Shown here: one piece after another, positions 44,799 through 52,407 of the stretch
Layout: every line of letters starts with the position of its first letter
Position numbering within the stretch: position 1 is the first letter of the stretch
Assembly: GCF_900091605.1 (NCBI RefSeq)
Contig: NZ_FMCQ01000006.1
Coordinates: 295,940-359,939, forward strand
Reading direction: 5' to 3'
Length of the DNA stretch: 64,000 bases
From: Micromonospora tulbaghiae
Lineage (GTDB): Bacteria; Actinomycetota; Actinomycetes; Mycobacteriales; Micromonosporaceae
Notes under the pieces: generated by a model
The model's database searches: none
The model's input: only the letters and a program-made list of their open reading frames with translations
What the model was told of the DNA's origin: nothing
Program-made: the position numbers and the translations under genes

Positions 44799-45737
44799 GT
44801 GACCGTGCTCAGCCAGACCGCTCTGCTCACCGAACTCGAGCCGGTGGTCGAGAAGAACCTCGACCGCCACCTGTCGCTGGCCAAGGAGTGGTTCCCGCAC
44901 GAGTACGTGCCGTGGAGCGAAGGCCGCACCTTCGACGGCCCGCTGGGCGGCGAGGCCTGGTCGCCGGAGGACTCGACGCTGCCCGAGGTGGCCCGGACCG
45001 CGCTGATCGTCAACCTGCTCACCGAGGACAACCTGCCCTCGTACCACCACGAGATCGCCACGCTGTTCGGGCGCGACGGCGCGTGGGGCACCTGGGTGCA
45101 CCGGTGGACCGCCGAGGAGGGGCGGCACGGCACCGCGATCCGCGACTACCTCACGGTGACCCGGGCGGTGGACCCGGTGGCCCTGGAGCGGGCCCGCATG
45201 GTGCACATGTCGGCCGGCTACCAGAACGTCCACGACCAGGAGATGCTGCACTCGCTGGCGTACGTGTCGTTCCAGGAACTGGCCACCCGCATCTCGCACC
45301 GCAACACCGGCCGGGCCACCGGCGACCCGACGTGCGAGGCGCTGCTGGCCCGGGTGGCGGCGGACGAGAACCTGCACATGGTCTTCTACCGCAACCTGCT
45401 GGCTGCCGCGTTCGAGGTGGCGCCGTCGCAGGCCATGCGCGCCGTCGCCGACGTGCTGGCCAACTTCCAGATGCCCGGCGTGGGCATCGACGGCTTCGCC
45501 CGCAAGTCGGTGGCGATCGCGCTGGCCGGCATCTACGACCTGCGCCAGCACCGCGACGATGTGGTGATGCCGGTGCTGCGGCAGTGGAACCTGTTCGACG
45601 TGACCGGCCTGAACGCCGACGGCGAGGCCGCCCGCGAGCAGATCGCCGCCCAGCTGGACACCCTGGAGACCCAGGCGTCCCGCTTCGAGGAGAAGCGCGC
45701 AGCCCGCGCGGCCCGCGTCTCCGCCCGCACCGCCTGA
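44799..45737 (+). CDS. Acyl-ACP desaturase (soluble di-iron, DesA type)
   Basis: A 312-residue soluble desaturase of the FA_desaturase_2 family. Di-iron ligands: Glu76 in 'TEDNLPSYH', Glu107-x-x-His110 in 'TAEEGRH', a central Glu in 'LAYVSFQELATRISH', and the second ExxH in 'ADENLHMVFY'. It introduces a cis double bond into acyl-ACP, using ferredoxin electrons, and so tunes membrane fluidity or makes precursors of unsaturated lipids. A 31-bp palindrome directly upstream suggests dedicated repression. A palindromic repeat follows the gene. Confidence 0.95.
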   Translation: MTVLSQTALLTELEPVVEKNLDRHLSLAKEWFPHEYVPWSEGRTFDGPLGGEAWSPEDSTLPEVARTALIVNLLTEDNLPSYHHEIATLFGRDGAWGTWVHRWTAEEGRHGTAIRDYLTVTRAVDPVALERARMVHMSAGYQNVHDQEMLHSLAYVSFQELATRISHRNTGRATGDPTCEALLARVAADENLHMVFYRNLLAAAFEVAPSQAMRAVADVLANFQMPGVGIDGFARKSVAIALAGIYDLRQHRDDVVMPVLRQWNLFDVTGLNADGEAAREQIAAQLDTLETQASRFEEKRAARAARVSARTA

Positions 45738-45764
45738 CCCCTCCCGCCCCGCCCGCCCGCCCGC

Positions 45765-45835
45765 GCGATCTTGCACTTACGGCCCCCGCAAATGCCGCTG
45801 AACCGGCGCCGCGGGGGCCGCAACTGCAAGATCGC
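45765..45835. repeat. Long palindromic element (GATCTTGCA family), copy 2
   Basis: Two 25-nt arms (45765-45789 and 45811-45835) match at 23 of 25 positions around a 21-nt loop. Core GCGATCTTGCA is shared with copy 1 at 15982-16054, while the GGCCC part differs. It lies between convergent genes and could terminate both. Confidence 0.75.
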
Positions 45836-45840
45836 CGGGG

Positions 45841-46341
45841 TCAGGGGAGGGGGAAGATCAGGCAGGTTGAGGTGGCGTGGGCTACCAGGCGGCCGGCCGG
45901 GTCCGTCAGGCGGGCCTCGGCCAGGGCGGTACGGCGGCCCCGCTGGAGCACGGTGCCCTCGCACCGCAGCAGGCCGCTGTCGACGGTGACCGGGCGCAGG
46001 AACTTCACGTTGAGGTCCAGCGACGTGTAGCCGACGCCGGCCGGCAGCGTGGTGTGCACGGCGCACGCCGCGGCGGTGTCCAGCAGCGTGGAGATGACGC
46101 CGCCGTGCACGGTGCCGAGCGGGTTGTAGTGGAACTCCTGCGGCAGCAGCTCGACCGCGACGCGGCCCTCCTCGGCCTCCATCCGGGACATGTCGACGAG
46201 GTGCATGATCGGCGGTGCGGCCAGCTCGCCGGCGATCATCGCCTGCATCAGCTCCAGGCCGCTGCGCCGGCCCAGGTGCGCGGCGCCGGCCGCCGGGTCG
46301 GACCAGGTGAACGTGCGGGTGCGGCCCTGCGTCTGAGTCAT
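45841..46341 (-). CDS. PaaI-type hotdog thioesterase
   Basis: A 166-residue hotdog-fold protein. The active-site helix is 'NPLGTVHGGVISTLLDTAAA', with the usual HGG and Asp. It should hydrolyse acyl- or aryl-CoA thioesters. ATG 46341 is used; an upstream ATG at 46377 would overlap the divergent regulator's promoter. It is divergent from an HxlR regulator with only 56 bp between starts, packed with dyads. Confidence 0.9.
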   Translation of the reverse strand: MTQTQGRTRTFTWSDPAAGAAHLGRRSGLELMQAMIAGELAAPPIMHLVDMSRMEAEEGRVAVELLPQEFHYNPLGTVHGGVISTLLDTAAACAVHTTLPAGVGYTSLDLNVKFLRPVTVDSGLLRCEGTVLQRGRRTALAEARLTDPAGRLVAHATSTCLIFPLP

Positions 46342-46383
46342 GGACTCAGCCTCGCAGCGCGTTGCTGAGTCTGTCAATCAGAC
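46333..46383. promoter_or_regulatory. Overlapping dyads in the thioesterase/HxlR spacer
   Basis: CTGAGTC-ATG-GACTCAG (46333-46349) covers the thioesterase start. GACTCAGC (46343-46350) pairs with GCTGAGTC (46364-46371), and GTCTG-TCAAT-CAGAC (46369-46383) abuts it. The repeated TGAGTC half-sites suggest cooperative binding by the HxlR dimer. Confidence 0.6.
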
Positions 46384-46397
46384 CTAGCCTGGTCGGC

Positions 46398-46874
46398 ATG
46401 AGACCCGCGGCACTGGACTGGTCGGTGGAGAACTGCACCATCGCGCGCGCCATGGAGATCCTCGGCGAGCGGTGGACCCTCGTCGTGCTGCGCGAGGTCT
46501 TCAACGGCGTACGCCGGTTCGACGACATGCGGGTGCGCACCGGCATCCCGCGCCAGGTGCTGACGAACCGGCTCGCCATGCTCGTCGAGCGCGGCGTGCT
46601 GCGCCGTGAGCCGTACCGGGAGCCGGGCAGCCGGCCGCGCCACGAGTACCGGCTCACCGAGATGGGCCTGGACCTGTGGCCGGTGCTCGTCGCGGTGCTC
46701 GGGTGGGGTGACCGCTACCTGGCCGACCCGGAGGGCTCGCCGCTGAGCGTCGCGCACCGCGACTGCGGCGCGGAGGTCCGGGTCGGGTTGCGCTGCGCCG
46801 AGGGGCACGAGATCACCGAGGCGCGCGACGTGCTGCCCCGCCCGGGTCCGGGGGTCCGCCGCCGCAACCCCTGA
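46398..46874 (+). CDS. HxlR-family transcription regulator
   Basis: A 158-residue winged-helix regulator. The core is 'CTIARAMEILGERWTLVVLREVFNGVRRFDDM' and 'GIPRQVLTNRLAMLVERGVLRREPY' (about 14-75). The Cys at residue 14 is the position often used for redox or aldehyde sensing in HxlR proteins. The C-terminal extension (about 100-158) has 'HRDCGAEVRVGLRCAEGHEI', two Cys with a zinc-ribbon-like spacing. It is divergent from a thioesterase and probably represses it and itself. Confidence 0.92.
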   Translation: MRPAALDWSVENCTIARAMEILGERWTLVVLREVFNGVRRFDDMRVRTGIPRQVLTNRLAMLVERGVLRREPYREPGSRPRHEYRLTEMGLDLWPVLVAVLGWGDRYLADPEGSPLSVAHRDCGAEVRVGLRCAEGHEITEARDVLPRPGPGVRRRNP

Positions 46875-46953
46875 CCGGCTCTGACAGATGGTGTCGATGT
46901 TGTTGCTTCGGCGTTACATCGGGCGCCGGTGCGAATCCGGGCAAAGCCATGTC

Positions 46954-46982
46954 TTGTTTACGATCTTAAATGTGTGAATACT
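46954..46982 (+). promoter_or_regulatory. Candidate promoter and leader of the secreted protease gene
   Basis: TTGTTT (46954-46959), a 17-nt spacer and AATACT (46977-46982) form a fair housekeeping promoter in an AT-richer patch. The leader to the ATG at 47076 is about 87 nt and holds an 8-bp hairpin (46990-46997 with 47010-47017). No known riboswitch was recognised. Confidence 0.5.
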
Positions 46983-47075
46983 TTGGGCACCCGGGCGGTT
47001 TCCCCAGGTCGCCCGGGTTGTCCTCGGGCGTGCCCCCATGACAGCGCCCGTTCACCCCCATTCGGAGGTTGTTAC

Positions 47076-48125
47076 ATGCGACCCACGAGGTCCACGCTCC
47101 GCCGCGCCGCCGCAGTCGCCGTCGCCGGCACCCTGGTCACCGGCTCGCTGCTCGGCGCACCCGCGCAGGCCGCCCCCACGGCCCTCTCGCCGGACGCCGC
47201 CGCCACCCTCGCCGAGAAGCTCGGCGACCGCGCGGCCGGCACGTACGCCGACGCCAGCGGCAAGATGATCGTCACGGTGACCGACACCGCGACCGCCCGC
47301 CAGGTGCGCGACGCCGGCGCCATCCCGAAGATCGTGGCGCGCGGCGCGGACAAGCTCAACGCCGCCACCAGCGAGCTGGAGCGCTCCGCGAAGATCCCCG
47401 GCACCGCCTGGTGGACCGACCCGGCCACGAACCAGGTCGTCGTCTCCGTCGACAGCACCGTCACCGGCGCCAAGCTGGAGCGGGTCAAGGCCGCCGCCGC
47501 CCGTCACAACGGCGCGATCCGCGTCGAGGCCGAGGCCGGCGTGCTGAGCACCCGGATCTCCGGCGGCCAGGCGATCTACGCCGGCGGCGGGGGCCGCTGC
47601 TCGCTCGGGTTCAACGTCCGCAGCGGCTCGACCTACTACTTCCTCACCGCGGGCCACTGCACCAACATCTCGTCGAGCTGGTACAGCAACTCCGGGCAGA
47701 CCAGCCTGCTCGGCACCCGGACCGGCACCAGCTTCCCGGGCAACGACTACGGCATCGTCCGGCACAGCAACTCGGCCAACGCGGCCGGCAACGTCTCGCT
47801 CTACAACGGCAGCTTCCAGGACATCACCTCGGCCGGCAACGCGTACGTCGGCCAGTCCGTCCGCCGTTCCGGCAGCACCACCGGCCTGCGCAGCGGCAGC
47901 GTCAGCGCGCTGAACGCGACCGTGAACTACGCCGAGGGCAGCGTCTCCGGCCTCATCCGCACCAACGTCTGCGCCGAGCCGGGCGACAGCGGCGGCTCGC
48001 TGTTCGCCGGCACCGTCGCGCTCGGCCTCACCTCCGGCGGTAGCGGCAACTGCCGCACCGGTGGCACCACCTACTTCCAGCCGGTCACCGAGGCCCTCAG
48101 CCGCTACGGCGTGAGCGTCTTCTGA
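47076..48125 (+). CDS. Secreted streptogrisin-type (S1 family) serine protease
   Basis: A 349-residue pre-pro-protease. ATG 47076 follows GGAGG at 8 nt. Signal peptide about 1-32 (cleavage after AQA), pro-region to about residue 160, then the mature chymotrypsin-like domain starting near ISGGQAIYAGG. The catalytic triad is His194 (LTAGHCTN), Asp224 (GNDYGIV) and Ser305 (GDSGGS). Cys175-Cys195 and Cys299-Cys326 are the expected disulfides. It digests external protein; the pro-region acts as folding aid and inhibitor. Confidence 0.96.
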   Translation: MRPTRSTLRRAAAVAVAGTLVTGSLLGAPAQAAPTALSPDAAATLAEKLGDRAAGTYADASGKMIVTVTDTATARQVRDAGAIPKIVARGADKLNAATSELERSAKIPGTAWWTDPATNQVVVSVDSTVTGAKLERVKAAAARHNGAIRVEAEAGVLSTRISGGQAIYAGGGGRCSLGFNVRSGSTYYFLTAGHCTNISSSWYSNSGQTSLLGTRTGTSFPGNDYGIVRHSNSANAAGNVSLYNGSFQDITSAGNAYVGQSVRRSGSTTGLRSGSVSALNATVNYAEGSVSGLIRTNVCAEPGDSGGSLFAGTVALGLTSGGSGNCRTGGTTYFQPVTEALSRYGVSVF

Positions 48126-48140
48126 TCCACGCACTCCCAC

Positions 48141-48172
48141 GAACGGGCCGCCGGGTGACCGGCGGCCCGTTC
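48141..48172. terminator. Hairpin terminator after the protease gene
   Basis: A perfect 14-bp stem (GAACGGGCCGCCGG at 48141-48154 with 48159-48172), 4-nt loop, between the protease gene and the convergent membrane-protein gene. Confidence 0.85.
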
Positions 48173-48183
48173 CGCGTACCCGG

Positions 48184-48882
48184 TCAGGTGCCCGCTCCGA
48201 GGCGGCCCGGACCGACCGGCGGGCCGTCCGGCCGGGGCGGCCCGGCCGTCCGGGCCGTCCAGTGCCGGTGGGCCCGCCGCGCGGACAGCACCGCCGCCAG
48301 TGGCCAGAGCGTCACCGCGAGCGCTGCCACCCGCTCGGCCAGCCCGGTCCGGGAGCCGCCCGTCACCTCGGCCGCCGACCAGCCGAACAACGCCAGCAGC
48401 ACCGCCGTGACGGCCAGCGCCACCGGCCGGCGGAACGCCCACGGCGGCCGGCCCAGCGGGGAGGCGGCCACCGCACGCGGCACCCGGCGGGGCAGGCGCA
48501 GCGCCGTCCCGGCCGGCCACAGCGCCAGCGCGAGCACCGCCACAGTGGCCACCACGCCGTGCGCCGGGGAGCCGCCCACCTGCGGCCGGGGGAACGCGAT
48601 GAGCGCGACGGTGGCCACCCCGCCGGCCGCCAGCAGGAAGCGGCTGGGCAGCCCGGCGGCGTGCAGCGCGGCAGCGGTGGCGCAGTAGCAGCAGCCGAGC
48701 AGCACCAGCGCGCCGCCCATCAGCCACGGATCGGTGGCGCCCTCGCCGGCCAGCTCGCTGATCGTGTCCCGCACCGGGTCGTATCCCGGCCCCTGTCGGG
48801 CGCCCGCGACCGTCCAGCCCGCCACCAGCAGCGCGGGCGCGGCGGCCGCGGTGGCCACGGCCCAGGTCGGTACGGCACGCAC
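48184..48882 (-). CDS. DUF998-like integral membrane protein
   Basis: A 232-residue protein with about six membrane helices, beginning 'VRAVPTWAVATAAAAPALLVAGWTVAG'. The stretch 'GYDPVRDTISELAGEGATDPWLM' after helix 1 is the DUF998 hallmark. Function unknown. GTG 48882 gives the expected N-terminus; the frame extends far upstream as antisense to aspS without similarity. It is divergent from aspS with a gap of about 150 bp. Confidence 0.82.
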   Translation of the reverse strand: MRAVPTWAVATAAAAPALLVAGWTVAGARQGPGYDPVRDTISELAGEGATDPWLMGGALVLLGCCYCATAAALHAAGLPSRFLLAAGGVATVALIAFPRPQVGGSPAHGVVATVAVLALALWPAGTALRLPRRVPRAVAASPLGRPPWAFRRPVALAVTAVLLALFGWSAAEVTGGSRTGLAERVAALAVTLWPLAAVLSARRAHRHWTARTAGPPRPDGPPVGPGRLGAGT

Positions 48883-49032
48883 CCGGCCACGGTAAACCGC
48901 CGGACCCGGCCCGCACCGCGCTTTCGCCACGCCCCCGGGGCGGCCCGGCTCGACGGGTGCCGGGGAGCGGGCCCGCCCGTCCTGACAGAATGCGGGGAGC
49001 AGTGAGTGGACCAGATTGAGGAGACGCCAGCC

Positions 49033-50856
49033 GTGATCCGTACCCACAATGCCGGAAGCCTGCGCGCCGCGGACGCCGGCTCGACGGTGACGCTCGCCGG
49101 GTGGGTGGCCCGCCGGCGCGACCACGGCGGTGTCATCTTCGTCGACCTGCGCGACGCCTCCGGCGTGGTGCAGGTGGTCTTCCGCGAGGAGGACGCGCAC
49201 GCGCTGCGCAACGAGTTCTGCGTCAAGGTCACCGGCGAGGTGACCCGCCGCCCGGAGGGCAACGAGAACCCGGACCTGCCCACCGGCGAGGTCGAGGTGA
49301 CCGCGAGCGCGCTGGAGGTGCTCTCCGAGGCCGCGCCGCTGCCGCTGCCGGTGGACGACCAGATCGAGGCCGGCGACGACATCCGGCTCAAGTACCGCTA
49401 CCTGGACCTGCGCCGGGGCGGCCCGGCCAAGGCCATGCGGTTGCGCTCGCGGGCCAACCAGATCGCCCGTGGCGTGCTGCACGAGCGGGACTTCCTGGAG
49501 ATCGAGACGCCGACGCTGACCCGCTCCACCCCGGAGGGCGCCCGCGACTTCCTGGTGCCGGTGCGCCTCCAGCCCGGTAGCTGGTACGCGCTGCCGCAGT
49601 CGCCGCAGCTGTTCAAGCAGCTGCTGATGGTCGGCGGCATGGAGCGGTACTACCAGATCGCCCGCTGCTACCGCGACGAGGACTTCCGCGCCGACCGGCA
49701 GCCGGAGTTCACCCAGCTCGACATCGAGATGTCGTTCGTGACCGAGGACGACGTGATCGACCTCGGCGAGGCGATCGTCTCCGCGCTGTGGAAGGACCTC
49801 GCCGGCTACGAGATCTCCCGGCCGATCCCGCGCATCACCTGGCACGACGCCATGTCCCGGTACGGCTCCGACAAGCCGGACCTGCGCTACGGCGTGGAGC
49901 TGACCGAGCTGACCGACTACCTGCGCGGCACCGAGTTCCGGGTGTTCGCCGGCGCGATCGACGCGGGCGGCTACGTCGGCGCGGTGGTCATGCCCGGCGG
50001 CGCGTCGCAGACCCGCAAGGAGCTGGACGGCTGGCAGGACTGGGCCAAGGCGCGCGGCGCGCGTGGCCTGGCGTACGTGGTGCTGGACGCGGAGACCGGC
50101 GAGCCGCGCGGCCCGGTGGCGAAGAACCTGTCCGAGGCGCACCTGTCCGGCCTGGCCGACGCGGTCGGCGCGAAGCCCGGCGACGCGATCTTCTTCGCCG
50201 CCAGCACGAACACCCGCGAGGCACAGGAGCTGCTCGGCGCCGCCCGGATCGAGATCGCCAAGCGGTCGAACCTGATCGACGAGAGCGCCTGGGCGTTCTG
50301 CTGGGTGGTGGATGCGCCGATGTTCGAGCCGACCTCCGACCAGGAGAACGGCGGAGCGGGCGGCTGGACCGCCGTGCACCACCCGTTCACCTCGCCGAAC
50401 GCCGAGTGGGTGGACCGGTTCGAGGAGGCACCGGACCGGGCGCTGGCCTACGCGTACGACATCGTCTGCAACGGCAACGAGATCGGCGGCGGCTCGATCC
50501 GTATCCACCGGGGCGACGTGCAGCAGCGGGTGTTCGACCTGCTCGGCATCACCGCCGACGAGGCGCAGGACAAGTTCGGCTTCCTGCTGGAGGCGTTCAA
50601 GTACGGCGCTCCGCCGCACGGCGGCATCGCGTTCGGCTGGGACCGGGTCTGCATGCTGCTCGCCGGCGCGGACTCGATCCGCGAGGTGATCGCGTTCCCG
50701 AAGACCCGGGGCGGCTTCGACCCGCTGACCGGCGCGCCCACCCCGATCACCGGGCAGCAGCGCGCAGAGGCCGGCATCGACGCCAAGCCGAAGGCGCCGG
50801 CCGGCCCGCACGCCGGCACCGCCGGCCCGGCCGCCCCGGTGGCCGACCCCACCTGA
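49033..50856 (+). CDS. aspS: Aspartyl-tRNA synthetase
   Basis: A 607-residue class IIb synthetase of the long bacterial type: OB anticodon domain ('VTLAGWVARRRDHGGVIFVDL'), catalytic core with motif 2 'ARCYRDEDFRADRQPEFTQLD', a GAD insertion domain (about 290-410) and motif 3 'GIAFGWDRVCMLLAG'. The extra C-terminal 35 residues are Pro/Ala-rich. GTG 49033 has GAGGAG 9 nt upstream; GTG 49006 in frame, with GGGGAG at 6 nt, is an equally possible start adding 9 residues. Whether it also charges tRNA-Asn cannot be told. Confidence 0.97.
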   Translation: MIRTHNAGSLRAADAGSTVTLAGWVARRRDHGGVIFVDLRDASGVVQVVFREEDAHALRNEFCVKVTGEVTRRPEGNENPDLPTGEVEVTASALEVLSEAAPLPLPVDDQIEAGDDIRLKYRYLDLRRGGPAKAMRLRSRANQIARGVLHERDFLEIETPTLTRSTPEGARDFLVPVRLQPGSWYALPQSPQLFKQLLMVGGMERYYQIARCYRDEDFRADRQPEFTQLDIEMSFVTEDDVIDLGEAIVSALWKDLAGYEISRPIPRITWHDAMSRYGSDKPDLRYGVELTELTDYLRGTEFRVFAGAIDAGGYVGAVVMPGGASQTRKELDGWQDWAKARGARGLAYVVLDAETGEPRGPVAKNLSEAHLSGLADAVGAKPGDAIFFAASTNTREAQELLGAARIEIAKRSNLIDESAWAFCWVVDAPMFEPTSDQENGGAGGWTAVHHPFTSPNAEWVDRFEEAPDRALAYAYDIVCNGNEIGGGSIRIHRGDVQQRVFDLLGITADEAQDKFGFLLEAFKYGAPPHGGIAFGWDRVCMLLAGADSIREVIAFPKTRGGFDPLTGAPTPITGQQRAEAGIDAKPKAPAGPHAGTAGPAAPVADPT

Positions 50857-50869
50857 TCGCTCGCCTGCC

Positions 50870-50904
50870 GGAACGGCCCGCGTCATGATGACGCGGGCCG
50901 TTCC
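50870..50904 (+). terminator. Hairpin terminator after aspS
   Basis: A perfect 16-bp stem (50870-50885 with 50889-50904), 3-nt loop, followed by GATCTTC. It ends 17 bp before the next ATG. Confidence 0.8.
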
Positions 50905-50921
50905 GATCTTCAGGAGGACTG

Positions 50922-51731
50922 ATGCACCTGCTCGTGGTGGGAGCCGGCGGCTTCCTCGGCGCCGAGGTGTGCCGGCAGGCGGTCGCCGCCGGGCACCGGG
51001 TCACCGGCACGTACCACCGCGCCGCCGTCACGGTGCCGGGCGTCGCGCCGCACCGGCTCGACGTGACCGACCGCACCGCCGTGCGTGAGCTGCTGATTCG
51101 GGTACGCCCCGACGCGGTCGTCGCCACCCCCTACCGGTACGACGACTGGGCGGTCACCGCGGACGGGGCGGCCCACATCGCGGTAGCCGCCGCCGAGGCG
51201 GGCGCCCGCCTGGTGCACCTGTCCAGCGACGCGCTGCACGCCGGGCGGCCCACGCCGTACGCGGACGAGGACGTGCCCACGCCGCTGCACCCGTACGGAG
51301 CGGCGAAGGCGGCGGCGGAGACGGCCGTGCGGGCGGTGGATCCGGGCGCGGCGGTGGTGCGTACCTCGCTGATCGTGGGGGAGGGCAGCAAGCAGATCCA
51401 GCTCTGCCGGGACGCGCTGGCCGGGCGGGCCACGTTGTTCACCGACGAGCTGCGCTGCCCGGTGCACGTCGCCGACCTCGCCGCCGCGGTGCTGGAGCTG
51501 GTGCCGGGCGACTACGCCGGGCTGCTCAACGTGGCCGGGCCGGAGGCGGTGAGCCGCGCCGAGCTGGGCGTGCTGGTGGCCCGGCACGACGGGGTGGACA
51601 CGGGCGGGCTGCGCACGACCACGATCGCCGCCGCCGCCCAGCACCGCCCGGGTGAGGTGGTGCTGGACTCCACCCGCGCCGCGGGGCTGCTGCGGACCCG
51701 GCTGCGCGGGATCGCCGAGCTGTACGGCTAG
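50922..51731 (+). CDS. RmlD-like NAD-dependent sugar-nucleotide reductase/epimerase family protein
   Basis: A 269-residue extended-SDR protein. It begins with the Rossmann motif 'LVVGAGGFLGAEV' (GxxGxxG), has 'LVHLSSDALHAG' and the Tyr-x3-Lys pair in 'HPYGAAKAAAE'. 'LRCPVHVADLAAAVLEL' and 'LLNVAGPEAVSRAELG' match RmlD (dTDP-4-dehydrorhamnose reductase)-like proteins. No sugar biosynthesis genes are nearby, so the substrate is open. It directly precedes the operator region of the ArsR-MFS pair. Confidence 0.87.
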   Translation: MHLLVVGAGGFLGAEVCRQAVAAGHRVTGTYHRAAVTVPGVAPHRLDVTDRTAVRELLIRVRPDAVVATPYRYDDWAVTADGAAHIAVAAAEAGARLVHLSSDALHAGRPTPYADEDVPTPLHPYGAAKAAAETAVRAVDPGAAVVRTSLIVGEGSKQIQLCRDALAGRATLFTDELRCPVHVADLAAAVLELVPGDYAGLLNVAGPEAVSRAELGVLVARHDGVDTGGLRTTTIAAAAQHRPGEVVLDSTRAAGLLRTRLRGIAELYG

Positions 51732-51788
51732 TTGCACAGATTCTTTGCAAGCCTCTTGTGCATGGAATGTGTGCACAGATATTGTGCA
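51732..51788. promoter_or_regulatory. ArsR-type operators before the regulator-MFS pair
   Basis: TTGCACAGATTCTTTGCAA (51732-51750, 8 of 9 pairs match) and TGCACAGATATTGTGCA (51772-51788) are two dyads with shared TGCACAGAT halves; additional TTGTGCAT half-sites lie between and after them. They fill the AT-richer spacer just before the ArsR start. Confidence 0.75.
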
Positions 51789-51792
51789 TCAC

Positions 51793-52407
51793 ATGGAGGA
51801 GAAGAAGGAGCGCACCGTACGCATCGACCACCGCCAGGTTCGTGCCCTGGCCCAACCGCTGCGCATGCGGCTGGTCGGGGCGCTGCGCGTGGGCGGCCCG
51901 GCCACCGCCACCGCCCTCGCCGAGGCGCTCGGCACCAACAGCGGCGCGACCAGCTACCACCTGCGCCAACTCGCCGAGGTGGGCCTCGTGGTGGAGGACC
52001 GGAGCCTCGGCACCGGCCGTCAGCGCTACTGGCGGGCCGCGCACGACGTCACCAACTGGGAGTCCAGCGACTTCGACGACGACCCCGACGCGCGGGCGGC
52101 CATCGAGTGGATCGAGGCGGACTACGTCCGCTTCTTCGCCGGGCACGCCGAACGCTGGTTCGCCCAGCGGCACCGGTGGTCGCCGGCCTGGCGTGACGCG
52201 TTCGGCATGGGTGACTTCTTCATGCGGATTCCGGTCGACCGCCTCAAGGCGATCCAGGAGGAGGTGTTCGCGGTCTTCGAGCGGCACCGCGACGAGACCG
52301 ACCCCGACGACCCCGACGCCGAGACGGTCCAGCTCTACCTCGCCGCCCTCCCGATGGACGCGGCGTTGCCGCAGTCCACCCCGCCGCCTGCCGAGGAGAA
52401 GCCGTGA
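51793..52407 (+). CDS. ArsR-family winged-helix regulator
   Basis: A 204-residue regulator. The HTH domain (about 10-80) reads 'VRALAQPLRMRLVGALRVGG', 'TATALAEALGTNSGATSYHLRQLAEVGLV', then an acidic C-terminal domain of about 115 residues with several Trp. No metal-binding Cys pair is seen, so it is probably not a metal sensor. ATG 51793 has no upstream SD and lies right at the operator cluster, so the mRNA may be leaderless. Its stop overlaps the MFS start (GTGA), making a regulator-transporter pair. Confidence 0.9.
   Translation: MEEKKERTVRIDHRQVRALAQPLRMRLVGALRVGGPATATALAEALGTNSGATSYHLRQLAEVGLVVEDRSLGTGRQRYWRAAHDVTNWESSDFDDDPDARAAIEWIEADYVRFFAGHAERWFAQRHRWSPAWRDAFGMGDFFMRIPVDRLKAIQEEVFAVFERHRDETDPDDPDAETVQLYLAALPMDAALPQSTPPPAEEKP

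Noticed and set aside
46875..47075. Riboswitch (c-di-AMP type) in the protease leader
   Set aside because: A hairpin and long leader exist, but I could not match the conserved ydaO core; reported only as a promoter and leader.
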